A DNA stretch of 46,928 nt, from positions 1 through 46,928 of the forward strand of contig CAZCHH010000026.1 in NCBI GenBank assembly GCA_964498585.1, given 5' to 3'. The notes below the pieces were generated by a model that worked only from the letters and a program-made list of their open reading frames with translations, was not told the origin of the DNA and did not search any database. Within the stretch, counting starts at the first letter, position 1. Every line of letters begins with the position of its first letter. Both the position numbers and the translations under genes were made by a program. Shown here one piece after another: positions 25,252 through 33,816 of this stretch. The DNA is from JAAYJM01 sp964498585 (lineage in GTDB: Bacteria > Bacteroidota > Ignavibacteria > Kapaibacteriales > UBA2268).

Positions 25252-26700
25252 TCAAAATCCAACAAGCAGCAGACGGGCAATTTTGGAATTACCAGCTTTT
25301 AAAGTTACTATATATCCACCTTTGGGAAGCCCTGCGACAGAAAAATTTACTGTAGCCCGCATATAAAATTTATCGTAATCGTAATGCTCTTTTATGTCTT
25401 TGATTTTCATTCCCATTACGTTATAAAGAGACAATTCTAGATTATCAACTTCGTTTCTATGCAGGAAAAAATCAAGAGTTACAGTATTTTCTGCCGGATT
25501 TGGAAAAAGGTTATATACCCAAACATCTGGTAAACCATTTGCTTCTACTTTGTTTTTTTCTTCCTCAACAGAAACTGGATTTGGGTCGAAAATATATAAG
25601 CCATAGCCATAAATCCCACGACTTTGAGCTGGCATCCAGATTTTTCCATTTTTATCTGCTTCAATTTTAAATTTGTAACACCATTCATCAGCAGCAGTCT
25701 CAAAACGAGGAACATCATAAATTGTCCAGTTTTTTTCTGAGTCGAATTTATACAAATTGCAGGTATGCAACCCTGTTATCCACACATTATCAGTACTATC
25801 TATACACATCCAGTAATAAAACAATGGAGCATTCGGAAAGTCATATCTTTCTTTTTCCCATATATAACTACTCATATATATACTGTCATTATTTATAATA
25901 AAAAATTCGCAATTGTGATTAAGTAAATACACTACATTCTTTGAATCAATAACCATCTGGGTAAAATATCCATATCCATTTGGAAATTCATAAGATGAAT
26001 ATCTTTTTTTAATTTCATTATTTTCCATCATATAAACAGTATCTGCTATTGTGAACCAAAGTCTGTTTTCATTATCAAACATAATTTGTCTTAATCTTGT
26101 ATCTTTATTATAATTATGTTTTAAACAAGATATTGATTCAAAATAATTACCTTTTAATTTACATATATTGACTTTTATTTCGAATGTAGTTGAATCTTTA
26201 TGAGCTAGCATAGCCCAAAGATTATTTTTCTTATCAAATTTTATATCCATAATACTTGAAATATAATGAAGATTTGAATCAGGAGTAATTATTTTATCAT
26301 AAATTATTATTGTATCATCTTGAATATTAAGTATATTATTATTCGATGTCGAACACCATATATTGTTATTTGAATCAAAGATTCTATGCGTTAATCCATG
26401 AAATTTTTGATATAAATCAAATATGGAATCATTTTTAAATCTGCTCCAAATCTCATTTCGTTCTATATAAGACCATTTCTTCTTATTAACCTCATAAATT
26501 AAAAAAAGAGTATCTGAATAAGACATTCTACTAATAACAATAGAATCATTTTTTATTATTAAATCATCACAATAAAAAATTCCGGAAGATTGAGTAGTTG
26601 AGTCAAAGTAAAGAAAATCTTCTTTATACATTAACTCCCAGCTTTGGGAGAAAAGCTCTGAAGAAAATAAGATTAAAAAGAAAATTATAATATTTTTCAT
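25252..26700 (-). CDS. T9SS-sorted secreted protein, propeller-like
   Basis: 482 residues. The signal peptide 'MKNIIIFFLILFSSELFSQ' is followed by repeated segments of the type 'D..NN.W......' ('DSNNNIWCSTSNNN', 'DKKNNLWAML', 'DNENRLWFTI', 'DSTDNVWITG', 'DKNGKIWMPA'), which resemble two-component-regulator (Reg_prop) beta-propeller blades. The T9SS type A sorting domain starts with 'YNLFPNPAENTVTLDF' and ends 'KAGNSKIARLLLVGF'. It is homologous to the 29181-30590 product, starting with 'SWELMYKEDFL' against 'SWDFMYKDDFL'. Probably a cell-surface or released binding protein. Confidence 0.82.
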   Translation of the reverse strand: MKNIIIFFLILFSSELFSQSWELMYKEDFLYFDSTTQSSGIFYCDDLIIKNDSIVISRMSYSDTLFLIYEVNKKKWSYIERNEIWSRFKNDSIFDLYQKFHGLTHRIFDSNNNIWCSTSNNNILNIQDDTIIIYDKIITPDSNLHYISSIMDIKFDKKNNLWAMLAHKDSTTFEIKVNICKLKGNYFESISCLKHNYNKDTRLRQIMFDNENRLWFTIADTVYMMENNEIKKRYSSYEFPNGYGYFTQMVIDSKNVVYLLNHNCEFFIINNDSIYMSSYIWEKERYDFPNAPLFYYWMCIDSTDNVWITGLHTCNLYKFDSEKNWTIYDVPRFETAADEWCYKFKIEADKNGKIWMPAQSRGIYGYGLYIFDPNPVSVEEEKNKVEANGLPDVWVYNLFPNPAENTVTLDFFLHRNEVDNLELSLYNVMGMKIKDIKEHYDYDKFYMRATVNFSVAGLPKGGYIVTLKAGNSKIARLLLVGF

Positions 26701-26742
26701 AGCATTGCCTTTTGGTTAGTGGTTTTCGGTTTATAGTTGTCG

Positions 26743-26805
26743 GTTATTGGTTATTAAATTATTAAGTTATTGGGTTATTAAGTTATTAGGTTATTAAGTT
26801 ATTTG
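26743..26805. repeat. Degenerate 8-bp tandem repeat
   Basis: About seven units of GTTATTAR (GTTATTAA, GTTATTGG, GTTATTAG and so on). A related array lies at about 34883-34937. Confidence 0.65.
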
Positions 26806-26812
26806 TTTTAAA

Positions 26813-26912
26813 CATTCGTAAAGTTTGAGATACTTTACGAAAGTAAGAGCCAGATGTCCTACATATGCGGGACGAGTAGGACATCTTTATTTCAGTCATA
26901 CGAACAACATAT
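26813..26912. repeat. Composite of hairpin families G, F and E
   Basis: The ATTCGTAAAGT...ACTTTACGAA hairpin (G) is followed by AGATGTCCTAC...GTAGGACATCT (F, about 26853-26890) and a half family E (AGTCATACGAACAAC). The same G then F order recurs at about 31918-32015. Confidence 0.6.
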
Positions 26913-26932
26913 TAAAAGAGAGAGTGAAAGCA

Positions 26933-29056
26933 TCACCTTACTACCACAAAACTCTTCGTTACTCTTCCCCCTTGATTTACAAAAGAGCAATGATATAAAC
27001 CACTTGGCAAATCTGTTGTTGAAATAGTTATTTTGCTGTTTCCAATTATTTCAGTTTTTTCTATTCGTTTTACTTCCATTTTGAGCGAATTGAAAATTGA
27101 AATCGAATTTATGTTTTGCTCATCTGGAATGGAAAATGTGATTTCGTTTGTAGCTGGGTTGGGGAAGATTTGGAAATCGTTTGTTTCTGAAATGGGTAGA
27201 GGTTCTTCTACTGCTGTTTCAGTGCAGGAGTAGTTTAAAAGTATTCCATCTTGCCCAACAATCCAACCATTTTTATCATCAACAAAACACAAATCAAAAA
27301 CCCATTTATTTGAAGGACTAAAATATTTTTCCCAAGTATTTCCACCATCAATTGTTTTTAGAATTATATTACTATAAACTGCTGACCAATCAAAAGAAAT
27401 AGCCCATCCATTATTATCATCTAAAAACTGAATATCAGATATCATATAATTTGCTGATTCATTCTGGGAAATCCAGCTAACTCCACCATCAGTAGTTTTT
27501 AATAATCTTCCCTTATTTCCACCTATCCAACCAGTATTTTCATTAATAAAATATAACGTATGATAAATATCATTGGAATCAATCTGTGTTATATTCCAAT
27601 TATCTCCACCATCGGTTGTTTTTAAGAATACACCTTTTTCACCAACAGCAAAAGCAATATTTTCATTTATGAACTGAATCTTATGAACTACTGTATCTCT
27701 AAGACATTTTTTTATATACCACTTTTCACCACTATTTGTTGTTTTCATAATAAAGTTCTCTTGAATTGAATAAACTGAAACCCAGAAGGTTTGCTCGTTA
27801 TAAAGACAGACATCATAAAGAATTGCAATATCGTTTATCTGACCAATTTCAAACCAACTAACACCACTATTTGTTGTCTTAAAAAAAATAACATTACTTG
27901 AATTATTTGTTGCAATTACTCCAGTATCCAAGTTAAAGAAATGCAAATCAAAAATATTATTTGTAGTTAAACCTTTGCTTTGTTCAGTCCAGGAATTACC
28001 AGCGTCAGTGGTTTTTAAAATAAGACCATTATCACCACTTATCCGGCCAGTATTTTTATCAATAAATTGAATTTGGTTAAATGTACTTTTAAATCCATTT
28101 CTTAGATTAACCCAAGTATATCCGTTATCAGTGGTACGCTTTATTATTCCATTTTCGCCAATACCAATTACAAATCCATCTTCATAGATGTCCATTGATG
28201 TAATATCTGAATCAAAATTAGCATCACTATATTGAGCGACCCAATTTTTACCAGCATTAGTTGTTTTAAAAAAACGCTGTTTAGCAAAAATATAACCATT
28301 GTTTTCATCGAAAAATTTATAAAAAGAAATTGGATAATGGGAATCAATTGTTTGATTTGTCCAAGTTTCACCGCCATCAGTTGTATTTAAAAGTGTTCCC
28401 AAATAAGTACTAACCCATCCAATATTTTCATTTAAAAAATATATTGATGTTTTAGAAATAGGTGTAAATGGAAAATTAGTGTTTTCATTCCAAGTCTTTC
28501 CGCCATCAGTTGATTTAATAAAAAGATTTTCTTTTGCAATAAAAATATTATTTTCATTTAAGAAATAACAAATATTATAATTAGTTTCTATATTTAAATA
28601 AACCCAGGTATCTCCTCCATCAGTCGTTTTTAATATTTTACTGTTTACTGGAAGAGTAGCATATCCAATATCTTTATTCATAAAATCAATTTTAAAATAA
28701 TTATTAATAGGGATGCTTTTTTTGAACCAAGTAGCTCCACCATCGTTTGATTTCAATAAAGTTCCATTTTCACCAGACAAAGCTATATTGTCCTCATCAA
28801 TAATTGAAATGTTATAAATATCATAAAGATAACCTGGAAAATCTAAATCAATTATTTTCCAAGTAAGACCGCTATCAATAGATTTTAATAGTGTTTCAGC
28901 TCCTCCTATAGCATATACAACATCTTTACTTGCAAATTTTATTTCGTATAAATCATTCCCTTGCGGAAGAGGGCTATTCCATTCCCATTTGCATTCTTGA
29001 GAATATAAAAAATTTGAAAGAAAAAAAATTAAAAACAAAAAAGAAAAATTTTTCAT
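26933..29056 (-). CDS. T9SS-sorted secreted protein with Ycf48/BNR Asp-box propeller
   Basis: 707 residues with signal peptide 'FLFLIFFLSNFLYSQ'. About thirteen Asp-box-like motifs of the form T-D-G-G-x-x-W are visible ('SNDGGATWFKK', 'TTDGGDTWVYL', 'STDGGKTWNEN', 'TTDAGNSWTEQ', 'TTDGGVSWISQ', 'TIDGGNTWEKY' and others). Each is preceded by a strand and 'F.....G....' spacer, as in Ycf48-like sialidase-fold propellers. The C-terminal sorting domain is 'FQIFPNPATNEITFSI' ... 'TKSFVVVR'. Probably two propellers in series. Usually these are large surface proteins of unknown ligand; there is no glycosidase catalytic triad to support a sialidase call. Confidence 0.88.
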   Translation of the reverse strand: MKNFSFLFLIFFLSNFLYSQECKWEWNSPLPQGNDLYEIKFASKDVVYAIGGAETLLKSIDSGLTWKIIDLDFPGYLYDIYNISIIDEDNIALSGENGTLLKSNDGGATWFKKSIPINNYFKIDFMNKDIGYATLPVNSKILKTTDGGDTWVYLNIETNYNICYFLNENNIFIAKENLFIKSTDGGKTWNENTNFPFTPISKTSIYFLNENIGWVSTYLGTLLNTTDGGETWTNQTIDSHYPISFYKFFDENNGYIFAKQRFFKTTNAGKNWVAQYSDANFDSDITSMDIYEDGFVIGIGENGIIKRTTDNGYTWVNLRNGFKSTFNQIQFIDKNTGRISGDNGLILKTTDAGNSWTEQSKGLTTNNIFDLHFFNLDTGVIATNNSSNVIFFKTTNSGVSWFEIGQINDIAILYDVCLYNEQTFWVSVYSIQENFIMKTTNSGEKWYIKKCLRDTVVHKIQFINENIAFAVGEKGVFLKTTDGGDNWNITQIDSNDIYHTLYFINENTGWIGGNKGRLLKTTDGGVSWISQNESANYMISDIQFLDDNNGWAISFDWSAVYSNIILKTIDGGNTWEKYFSPSNKWVFDLCFVDDKNGWIVGQDGILLNYSCTETAVEEPLPISETNDFQIFPNPATNEITFSIPDEQNINSISIFNSLKMEVKRIEKTEIIGNSKITISTTDLPSGLYHCSFVNQGGRVTKSFVVVR

Positions 29057-29180
29057 AGCTTATTCCTTATAAAATTATATTATAAATTTAAAAATAAATA
29101 AAAATAAATATTAAAATGTAATACTTAAAGTAGTTCGTTATAAAAAATATATCTGATGCTGCCAAAAATGCTTATAACAT

Positions 29181-30590
29181 TTATCTTCCATTAATCACAA
29201 GCTTATTTTTAAAACTCTTGCTTCCATTACTTACATTTACAATATACACACCACACTGTAGTTCTTCAACTGAAAATTTGATTCTTCCATCAGTACACTG
29301 ATAAGATAATTCTTTTATTTTCATACCAAGAGTGTTAAATAAACTGATTTTAATTTGCTCTGTTTGAAAATCTTCGAAAGAAAACGAAAGGTTTACTTCG
29401 TTTGTAGCTGGATTGGGATAAATATTTAAAATAGAATTACTGAAAATATTTTCTTGTTGTTCTTCTACTCTGTTTGTTCCGTTTGGGTTAAATATATAAA
29501 TACCCCAGCTCAAAGCTCCCTGTTTGTCACTTATAATCCATATTTTCCCATTTTTATCTGCTTCCATGTTCTTTTTAAAATAATCAAAGTTTTCAATGTC
29601 TGGCTTTGGAAATATATATTTTGCCCAATTTCCACTACTATCTAGCTTATATAAATTTGGGCTATATCCTGAAACCCAAATATTATCAGAACTATCTACA
29701 CACATATCATATAATAATAAATTTTGCCCAATTTTCTCATATCTTTCAATATTTCTCATATAATCATCTGATGAATATTTGTCGCCATCTATTTTGTATA
29801 AAACTAAATCATCACTTAGAGCATAAACAACATTTTTACTATTAATTACAATTTTGGAAAATTTTGTATAACCATTTGGTAAATCCCATATACTTAATTT
29901 ATATTTAACTTTTTCATTTTCAATTACATATAAAGTATCCAAATTTACATGCCATACATTGCCTTGATGGTCAAAAGCTATTTTTTTAAATACTCCGTTG
30001 GTATGGTCTGGATTAGTTAAATTGTTAATTGTAACAAAAACATCATTTTTTAGTTTGCATAAGCTGTAATATACTTTAGATAGTTTTACAGATGAATGGC
30101 GAACTATTGCCCATAAATCACCATTCCTATCTACCTTTAAGTCAAAGCAGCTTTCTATGTCATGAAAGTTATTATCAATTGTATTAAAAACGCTGGTGTA
30201 AATTTTTACAGAATCTTGATAAATGGATATAATTCTGCCTTCATTTGTTGTTGCCCAAAGTCTTCCATTATTATCATAATTTATAAAAAAAATATCATTA
30301 AAATCGTCTGTAGTATAATTATGTTCACCTGCTATCATATTGACAATATCTTCTTTGCTAATAAATGTCCATTTCTTATTTGTTTGGTTATAAATAATAA
30401 TCAAATCATTATAAGATCTACTAATTGCAATATTATCTTTGTAAATTGTTAAACAATTTGCATAAAGATTCTCATGCTTTCCTGAAAATGGTGCAATTGG
30501 AAGAAAATCATCTTTATACATAAAATCCCAACTTTGGGTAAAAAGCTTACTCGTTATAAAAATAAAAAAGAAAAGTATATATTTTTTCAT
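29181..30590 (-). CDS. T9SS-sorted secreted protein, paralogue of 25252-26700
   Basis: 469 residues with signal peptide 'MKKYILFFFIFITSKLFTQ'. Reg_prop-like blades are visible ('DNNGRLWATT', 'DRNGDLWAIV', 'DHQGNVWHVN', 'DSSDNIWVSG', 'DKNGKIWIIS'). The T9SS domain runs from 'LNIYPNPATNEVNLSF' to 'NKLVINGR'. It is the third of three minus-strand surface-protein genes. Gaps of 124-232 bases between them allow separate promoters. Confidence 0.82.
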   Translation of the reverse strand: MKKYILFFFIFITSKLFTQSWDFMYKDDFLPIAPFSGKHENLYANCLTIYKDNIAISRSYNDLIIIYNQTNKKWTFISKEDIVNMIAGEHNYTTDDFNDIFFINYDNNGRLWATTNEGRIISIYQDSVKIYTSVFNTIDNNFHDIESCFDLKVDRNGDLWAIVRHSSVKLSKVYYSLCKLKNDVFVTINNLTNPDHTNGVFKKIAFDHQGNVWHVNLDTLYVIENEKVKYKLSIWDLPNGYTKFSKIVINSKNVVYALSDDLVLYKIDGDKYSSDDYMRNIERYEKIGQNLLLYDMCVDSSDNIWVSGYSPNLYKLDSSGNWAKYIFPKPDIENFDYFKKNMEADKNGKIWIISDKQGALSWGIYIFNPNGTNRVEEQQENIFSNSILNIYPNPATNEVNLSFSFEDFQTEQIKISLFNTLGMKIKELSYQCTDGRIKFSVEELQCGVYIVNVSNGSKSFKNKLVINGR

Positions 30591-30689
30591 AGATTTTTTG
30601 ATATAAACTCCTAAAGATAAGTTGATATTTAAAATGCAGTATCTTGTAACTCATTGTTAATTCTGCTTGTTAATTTTAAATTTTATTTA

Positions 30690-30720
30690 ACATTCGGAAA
30701 GTTTATAACTTTCCGAATGT
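30690..30720. repeat. Perfect hairpin repeat, family G
   Basis: ACATTCGGAAAGTT (30690-30703) pairs with AACTTTCCGAATGT (30707-30720) around TAT. Related sequences lie at about 26813-26845 and 31918-31955. Confidence 0.7.
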
Positions 30721-30812
30721 ACGAGTGTGTTCATTTTAATAAGTTTTAAAAAATTAACGCTTCTGATAAAATTTCATCAAAATCTTATAGTCATTCTTCA
30801 TATTTTATTTAA

Positions 30813-31482
30813 TTACCAACAATTTGTTTTACAGCCTTGAGGACATGGTAAAGGTGGAATACCAATTCGAGTTACACTATAAACCTTTACTCCATTAACC
30901 CAAGTATAACAAACATAAACAGTAGAGTTACAAGTTCTTGGTGTATAATCACAAAGTATTATTTCCCATTTTTGTGTGTGTTTATCCCAATACCAATCAA
31001 TATAACATAAACCTTCTTTAATACTAATTGCACATGAAGTATTAGGGCATTCTTTTACTTCATCTCCAAATATTGCTTCAGCTGAACTACCTTGTGCAAG
31101 TTGAATTAACATTGCATCTAAAATTTCACCTCTATGTGCTTCAAAATATATAGCACATGATTGGTCGGTTGACTCTGCTGAAAAATCAATATCTACTAAA
31201 ATCAATTCATGTAAACTACCATTCATACCGTAACAATATGTAAAAGTCATAATGCATCCACTTGGTGAAGAATAGAATGCTTGGATCTGAGTGTATCCGG
31301 CAGGGCACTCTGCCTTAGATGTTTGAATAGTAAAAAAAACAATAAACGAAAAAACAAGTAAGGTCATTACTTTGTAATAAGTTGATAATACTCGGGGGGG
31401 GGGGGCACGCTGTTGGCCCCTTTTTTGCAAATAACAAATTCCCTTTTTCTTTTTCAAGAAAATTACCATTTGAAAATTTCAT
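30813..31482 (-). CDS. Cys-rich secreted protein behind a poly-C tract (possible phase-variable gene)
   Basis: The mature part (from about 31310 to 30813, some 165 residues) starts 'ECPAGYTQIQAFYSSPSGC' and carries many cysteines ('CPNTSCAISIKEGLCYIDWY', 'TCNSTVYVCYTW', 'CPQGCKTNCW'). It resembles Cys-rich secreted hypotheticals of Bacteroidota that begin 'CP.GYTQ'. A hydrophobic export segment 'MTLLVFSFIVFFTIQTSKA' precedes it. The only good RBS (GAGG) serves ATG 31482 ('MKFSNGNFLEKEKG'), but twelve C residues at 31394-31405 (coding strand) leave that start out of frame, ending in 'EYYQLITK'. One more C, or two fewer, would join it to the mature protein. The in-frame start as sequenced is ATG 31469, which has no RBS. 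The ligand and role are unknown. Confidence 0.65.
31394..31405. repeat. Homopolymer of 12 G (12 C on the coding strand)
   Basis: The only long G/C homopolymer in a window of low GC content. It sits inside the 5' coding region of a secreted-protein gene, between the ribosome-binding site and the signal sequence. Confidence 0.95.
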
Positions 31483-32092
31483 AAAATACCTCAAAAAAAA
31501 ATTAATTAAAGTTTATTTAAATCCCAGTTTGGGTTTCTTTTTTGCCTATCAATTTTTCATAATTTTCTTCTCTTTTTTTACAATTACAACTTACAAAATA
31601 AAAAAACAAAAGTCAAGTTTTTTTTAATTTAAAATATTTTTATATATGAGTTCTTTCTAAAAACTATATTTATAAAAAATTCAGATAAAATGAGAGATTA
31701 AAAATGATAGATCAGTTAATCAAAACTTAATATTTCCCATTTATGAATGAAATTTTTCTATAAATTTTATCAAAAATCAAATAACTTCCTTTTTAAAGTG
31801 AACTCATATATATATATTAAGAGTAATATATCCTAATTTTATTATTGGCTGCAAAATCAGAATGGTAGTGATTTTTTAAGTATGAGTAAAATAAAAGATT
31901 TGCAGAAATATGAACTTTTCTTACACTTTCGAAAAGTTTCAAAGACTTTACGAAAACTTTGACCAGATATCCATAAAAGCCAGAAATCCTACTCGTCTTC
32001 GAGATGTAGGACTTCTTTGTTCTTATATGCTAACTCTTCAGTAGTAATGGCTTGTAAGATTCCTCACTTCGTTTACCAATGACATCTTTTTA
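31483..32092. other. Non-coding AT-rich stretch with remnants of small repeats
   Basis: 31483-31915 shows no gene or hairpin I can support. 31918-32015 holds a family G hairpin remnant (CTTTCGAAAAG, CTTTACG) and a family F hairpin (AATCCTAC...GTAGGACTTCT). 32041-32085 is half of a family A element. Confidence 0.5.
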
Positions 32093-32236
32093 GTCATTCT
32101 GACGAATGTCAGAATCTATCTTGCTGTTTGGTCAATAGTCATTGGTTATTAGTAAAAATACTAATTACGAATAACTAATAACTAATGACCTATAAAAACT
32201 TTTTTTTAGATGGATTCTGACATCCGTCAGAATGAC
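32093..32236. repeat. Complete 144-bp MITE-like element, family C
   Basis: Inverted ends GTCATTCTGACGAATGTCAG (left) and a complementary right arm ending ATCCGTCAGAATGAC. The interior shares 'TTGCTGTTTGGTCA' and 'CTATAAAAACTTTTTT' with 25109-25246. Confidence 0.85.
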
Positions 32237-32247
32237 TGTGTTTAATT

Positions 32248-32537
32248 ATGTCATCTCCATTTAAAATAAAGGTCTTCCTTTATCAGGGGGTTGCCAATGA
32301 CATCTTTGTCCCCCGCTGGCAGGGGCCGTGGGTGGAACTATTTATATTATAATTACTTAGTGATTCTTAATCATAATCTTCTAATAAATTATTTGATTGC
32401 TACATTTTTTACAAAACACAGAACATTGCAAAAATTAGTAAGTATCCACCCCCTGCCCCCGCCAGCGGGGGATAAATCCTTATGTCATTTCCATTTAAAA
32501 AAAAATTCTCATTTTTTTTGGGGGGTTCGGAATGACA
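32248..32537. repeat. GC-rich-ended element between two direct family B repeats
   Basis: Family B at 32248-32303, then an element at 32309-32472, then family B again in the same orientation at 32482-32537. The central element has 28-bp inverted ends matching at 25 positions (left TCCCCCGCTGGCAGGGGCCG; right ends GCCAGCGGGGGA) around an AT-rich interior. Confidence 0.7.
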
Positions 32538-32557
32538 GTTTTTTAACTTACATTTTA

Positions 32558-32932
32558 TTATTCTGCAGCAAAAATAGGCATAACCTGTTCAGCAGTTAAA
32601 TTTGCCTGTGCTTCTGAAGCATATTGCTTGAAAAATGGCGATTTTATGAAACCTAATTCAATTAATGCTTCTTCAAAAGATTCAATTGGTTCATAATTTG
32701 CTTTGCCGAGTGGGTGATTATTATTCACTTGGACATTATTCTCCAGCTTATCCATTGCCTGAAGTAGAATATCTTTCTGCCACGCTGTTAATGATTGAGG
32801 GTCTTCAGCAGTAGATGTATTCTTAATATCCTTTACTTCTTTAGATGCTTTGGTTTCCTGAGTTTCCATCAGTTTATTAACAGTTACGTCAAACTGAGCT
32901 ACCGGGTTGCTCCAAATTTCTCTTATTTCCAT
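32558..32932 (-). CDS. Hypothetical protein
   Basis: 124 residues, acidic, no signal peptide or membrane segment. The visible blocks are 'MEIREIWSNPVAQFDVTVNK', a polar linker, and 'PIESFEEALIELGFIKSPFF'. The start has a clear AAAGGAAAAT site. No family recognised. It is divergent from etfB, and the two share a 119-base promoter region. Confidence 0.6.
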   Translation of the reverse strand: MEIREIWSNPVAQFDVTVNKLMETQETKASKEVKDIKNTSTAEDPQSLTAWQKDILLQAMDKLENNVQVNNNHPLGKANYEPIESFEEALIELGFIKSPFFKQYASEAQANLTAEQVMPIFAAE

Positions 32933-33014
32933 TATATTTTCCTTTCAAACTATAATTTTACTTTTTAAATGTTACTATGCAATTTTAATACCAAATTATT
33001 TTCCAAATTTTTAG

Positions 33015-33050
33015 TATATTTGCATTTTTTAAAAATATATACGGAGAAAA
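33015..33050 (+). promoter_or_regulatory. Probable Bacteroidota-type -7 box for etfBA
   Basis: TATATTTG (33015-33022) fits the TAnnTTTG -7 consensus of the Bacteroidota primary sigma factor. It is followed by an AT-rich leader and the ribosome site GGAG (33043-33046), five bases before ATG 33052. A -33 TTTG element is not clear. Confidence 0.4.
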
Positions 33051-33051
33051 A

Positions 33052-33798
33052 ATGAATATTCTCGTTTGTGTATCACGAGTTCCCGATACCGCTTCAAGAG
33101 TTCTTGTCGGCTCTGATGGGAAGAGCATTGATAGCAACGGATTGAAATATGTCGTAAACCCTTATGATGAATTCGCATTAGAAGAAGGGCTTCGTCTTCG
33201 CGAAAAAAATGGGGGTTCGGTTACTGTGGTTACAATCGGTGCGGACAGCTCAAAAGATATATTAAGAACTGCTCTGGCTATGGGCGCGGACAAAGTTATT
33301 TTAGTCAAAACGGATAAGCTCCCCGATTCCTATTTCGTCATTCATAATCTTGCTGAAATTGCAAAAGAAATTTCACCGGACATTATCTTGCTCGGTAAGC
33401 AAAGTGTGGATTACGATTCATTGCAGGTAGCACCATCACTTGCTGAAATACTCGGATTGCCTTCTGTTTCGCTTGTTTCAAAACTTACTATTGATGGAAA
33501 TAAAGTTACAGCAGAAAGAGATATTGAAGGTGGAAAAGAAGTTCTTGAAACTGCACTTCCCTGCGTTATTTCAGCACAAAAGGGACTTAACGACCCACGC
33601 TATCCGAAGCTTCCCGACATTATGAAAGCAAAACAAAAACCAATTGAAGAAAAAAATGCAATTGATATAAATAATAGAACTTCCGTTTTGGAAATGTCTA
33701 TTCCTTCAAAGAAACGCGCTGGCAAAATTTTAACCGACAGCGATGGCGATATTGCCGAATTAGTTCGTCTTCTACACGAAGAAGCTAAAGTTATTTAA
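33052..33798 (+). CDS. etfB: Electron transfer flavoprotein subunit beta
   Basis: 248 residues. The start is 'MNILVCVSRVPDTASRVLVG' and the AMP-binding region is 'LLGKQSVDYDSLQVAPSLAE' followed by 'ILGLPSVSLV', characteristic of EtfB. With EtfA it forms a heterodimer carrying FAD and AMP that accepts electrons from acyl-CoA or other dehydrogenases. The acyl-CoA dehydrogenase and ETF:quinone oxidoreductase genes are not in the window, so it cannot be tied to a pathway here. It is followed after 18 bases by etfA. Confidence 0.96.
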   Translation: MNILVCVSRVPDTASRVLVGSDGKSIDSNGLKYVVNPYDEFALEEGLRLREKNGGSVTVVTIGADSSKDILRTALAMGADKVILVKTDKLPDSYFVIHNLAEIAKEISPDIILLGKQSVDYDSLQVAPSLAEILGLPSVSLVSKLTIDGNKVTAERDIEGGKEVLETALPCVISAQKGLNDPRYPKLPDIMKAKQKPIEEKNAIDINNRTSVLEMSIPSKKRAGKILTDSDGDIAELVRLLHEEAKVI

Positions 33799-33816
33799 TT
33801 TAAATAGGAGATGAAT

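Noticed and set aside
26933..29056. Sialidase
   Set aside because: Asp-box repeats are present, but no Arg triad or Tyr-Glu nucleophile is recognisable; Ycf48-type propellers fit better.
32291..32599. A 102-codon plus-strand open frame
   Set aside because: It runs through two family B repeats and the GC-rich-ended element, and overlaps the hypothetical gene on the other strand.
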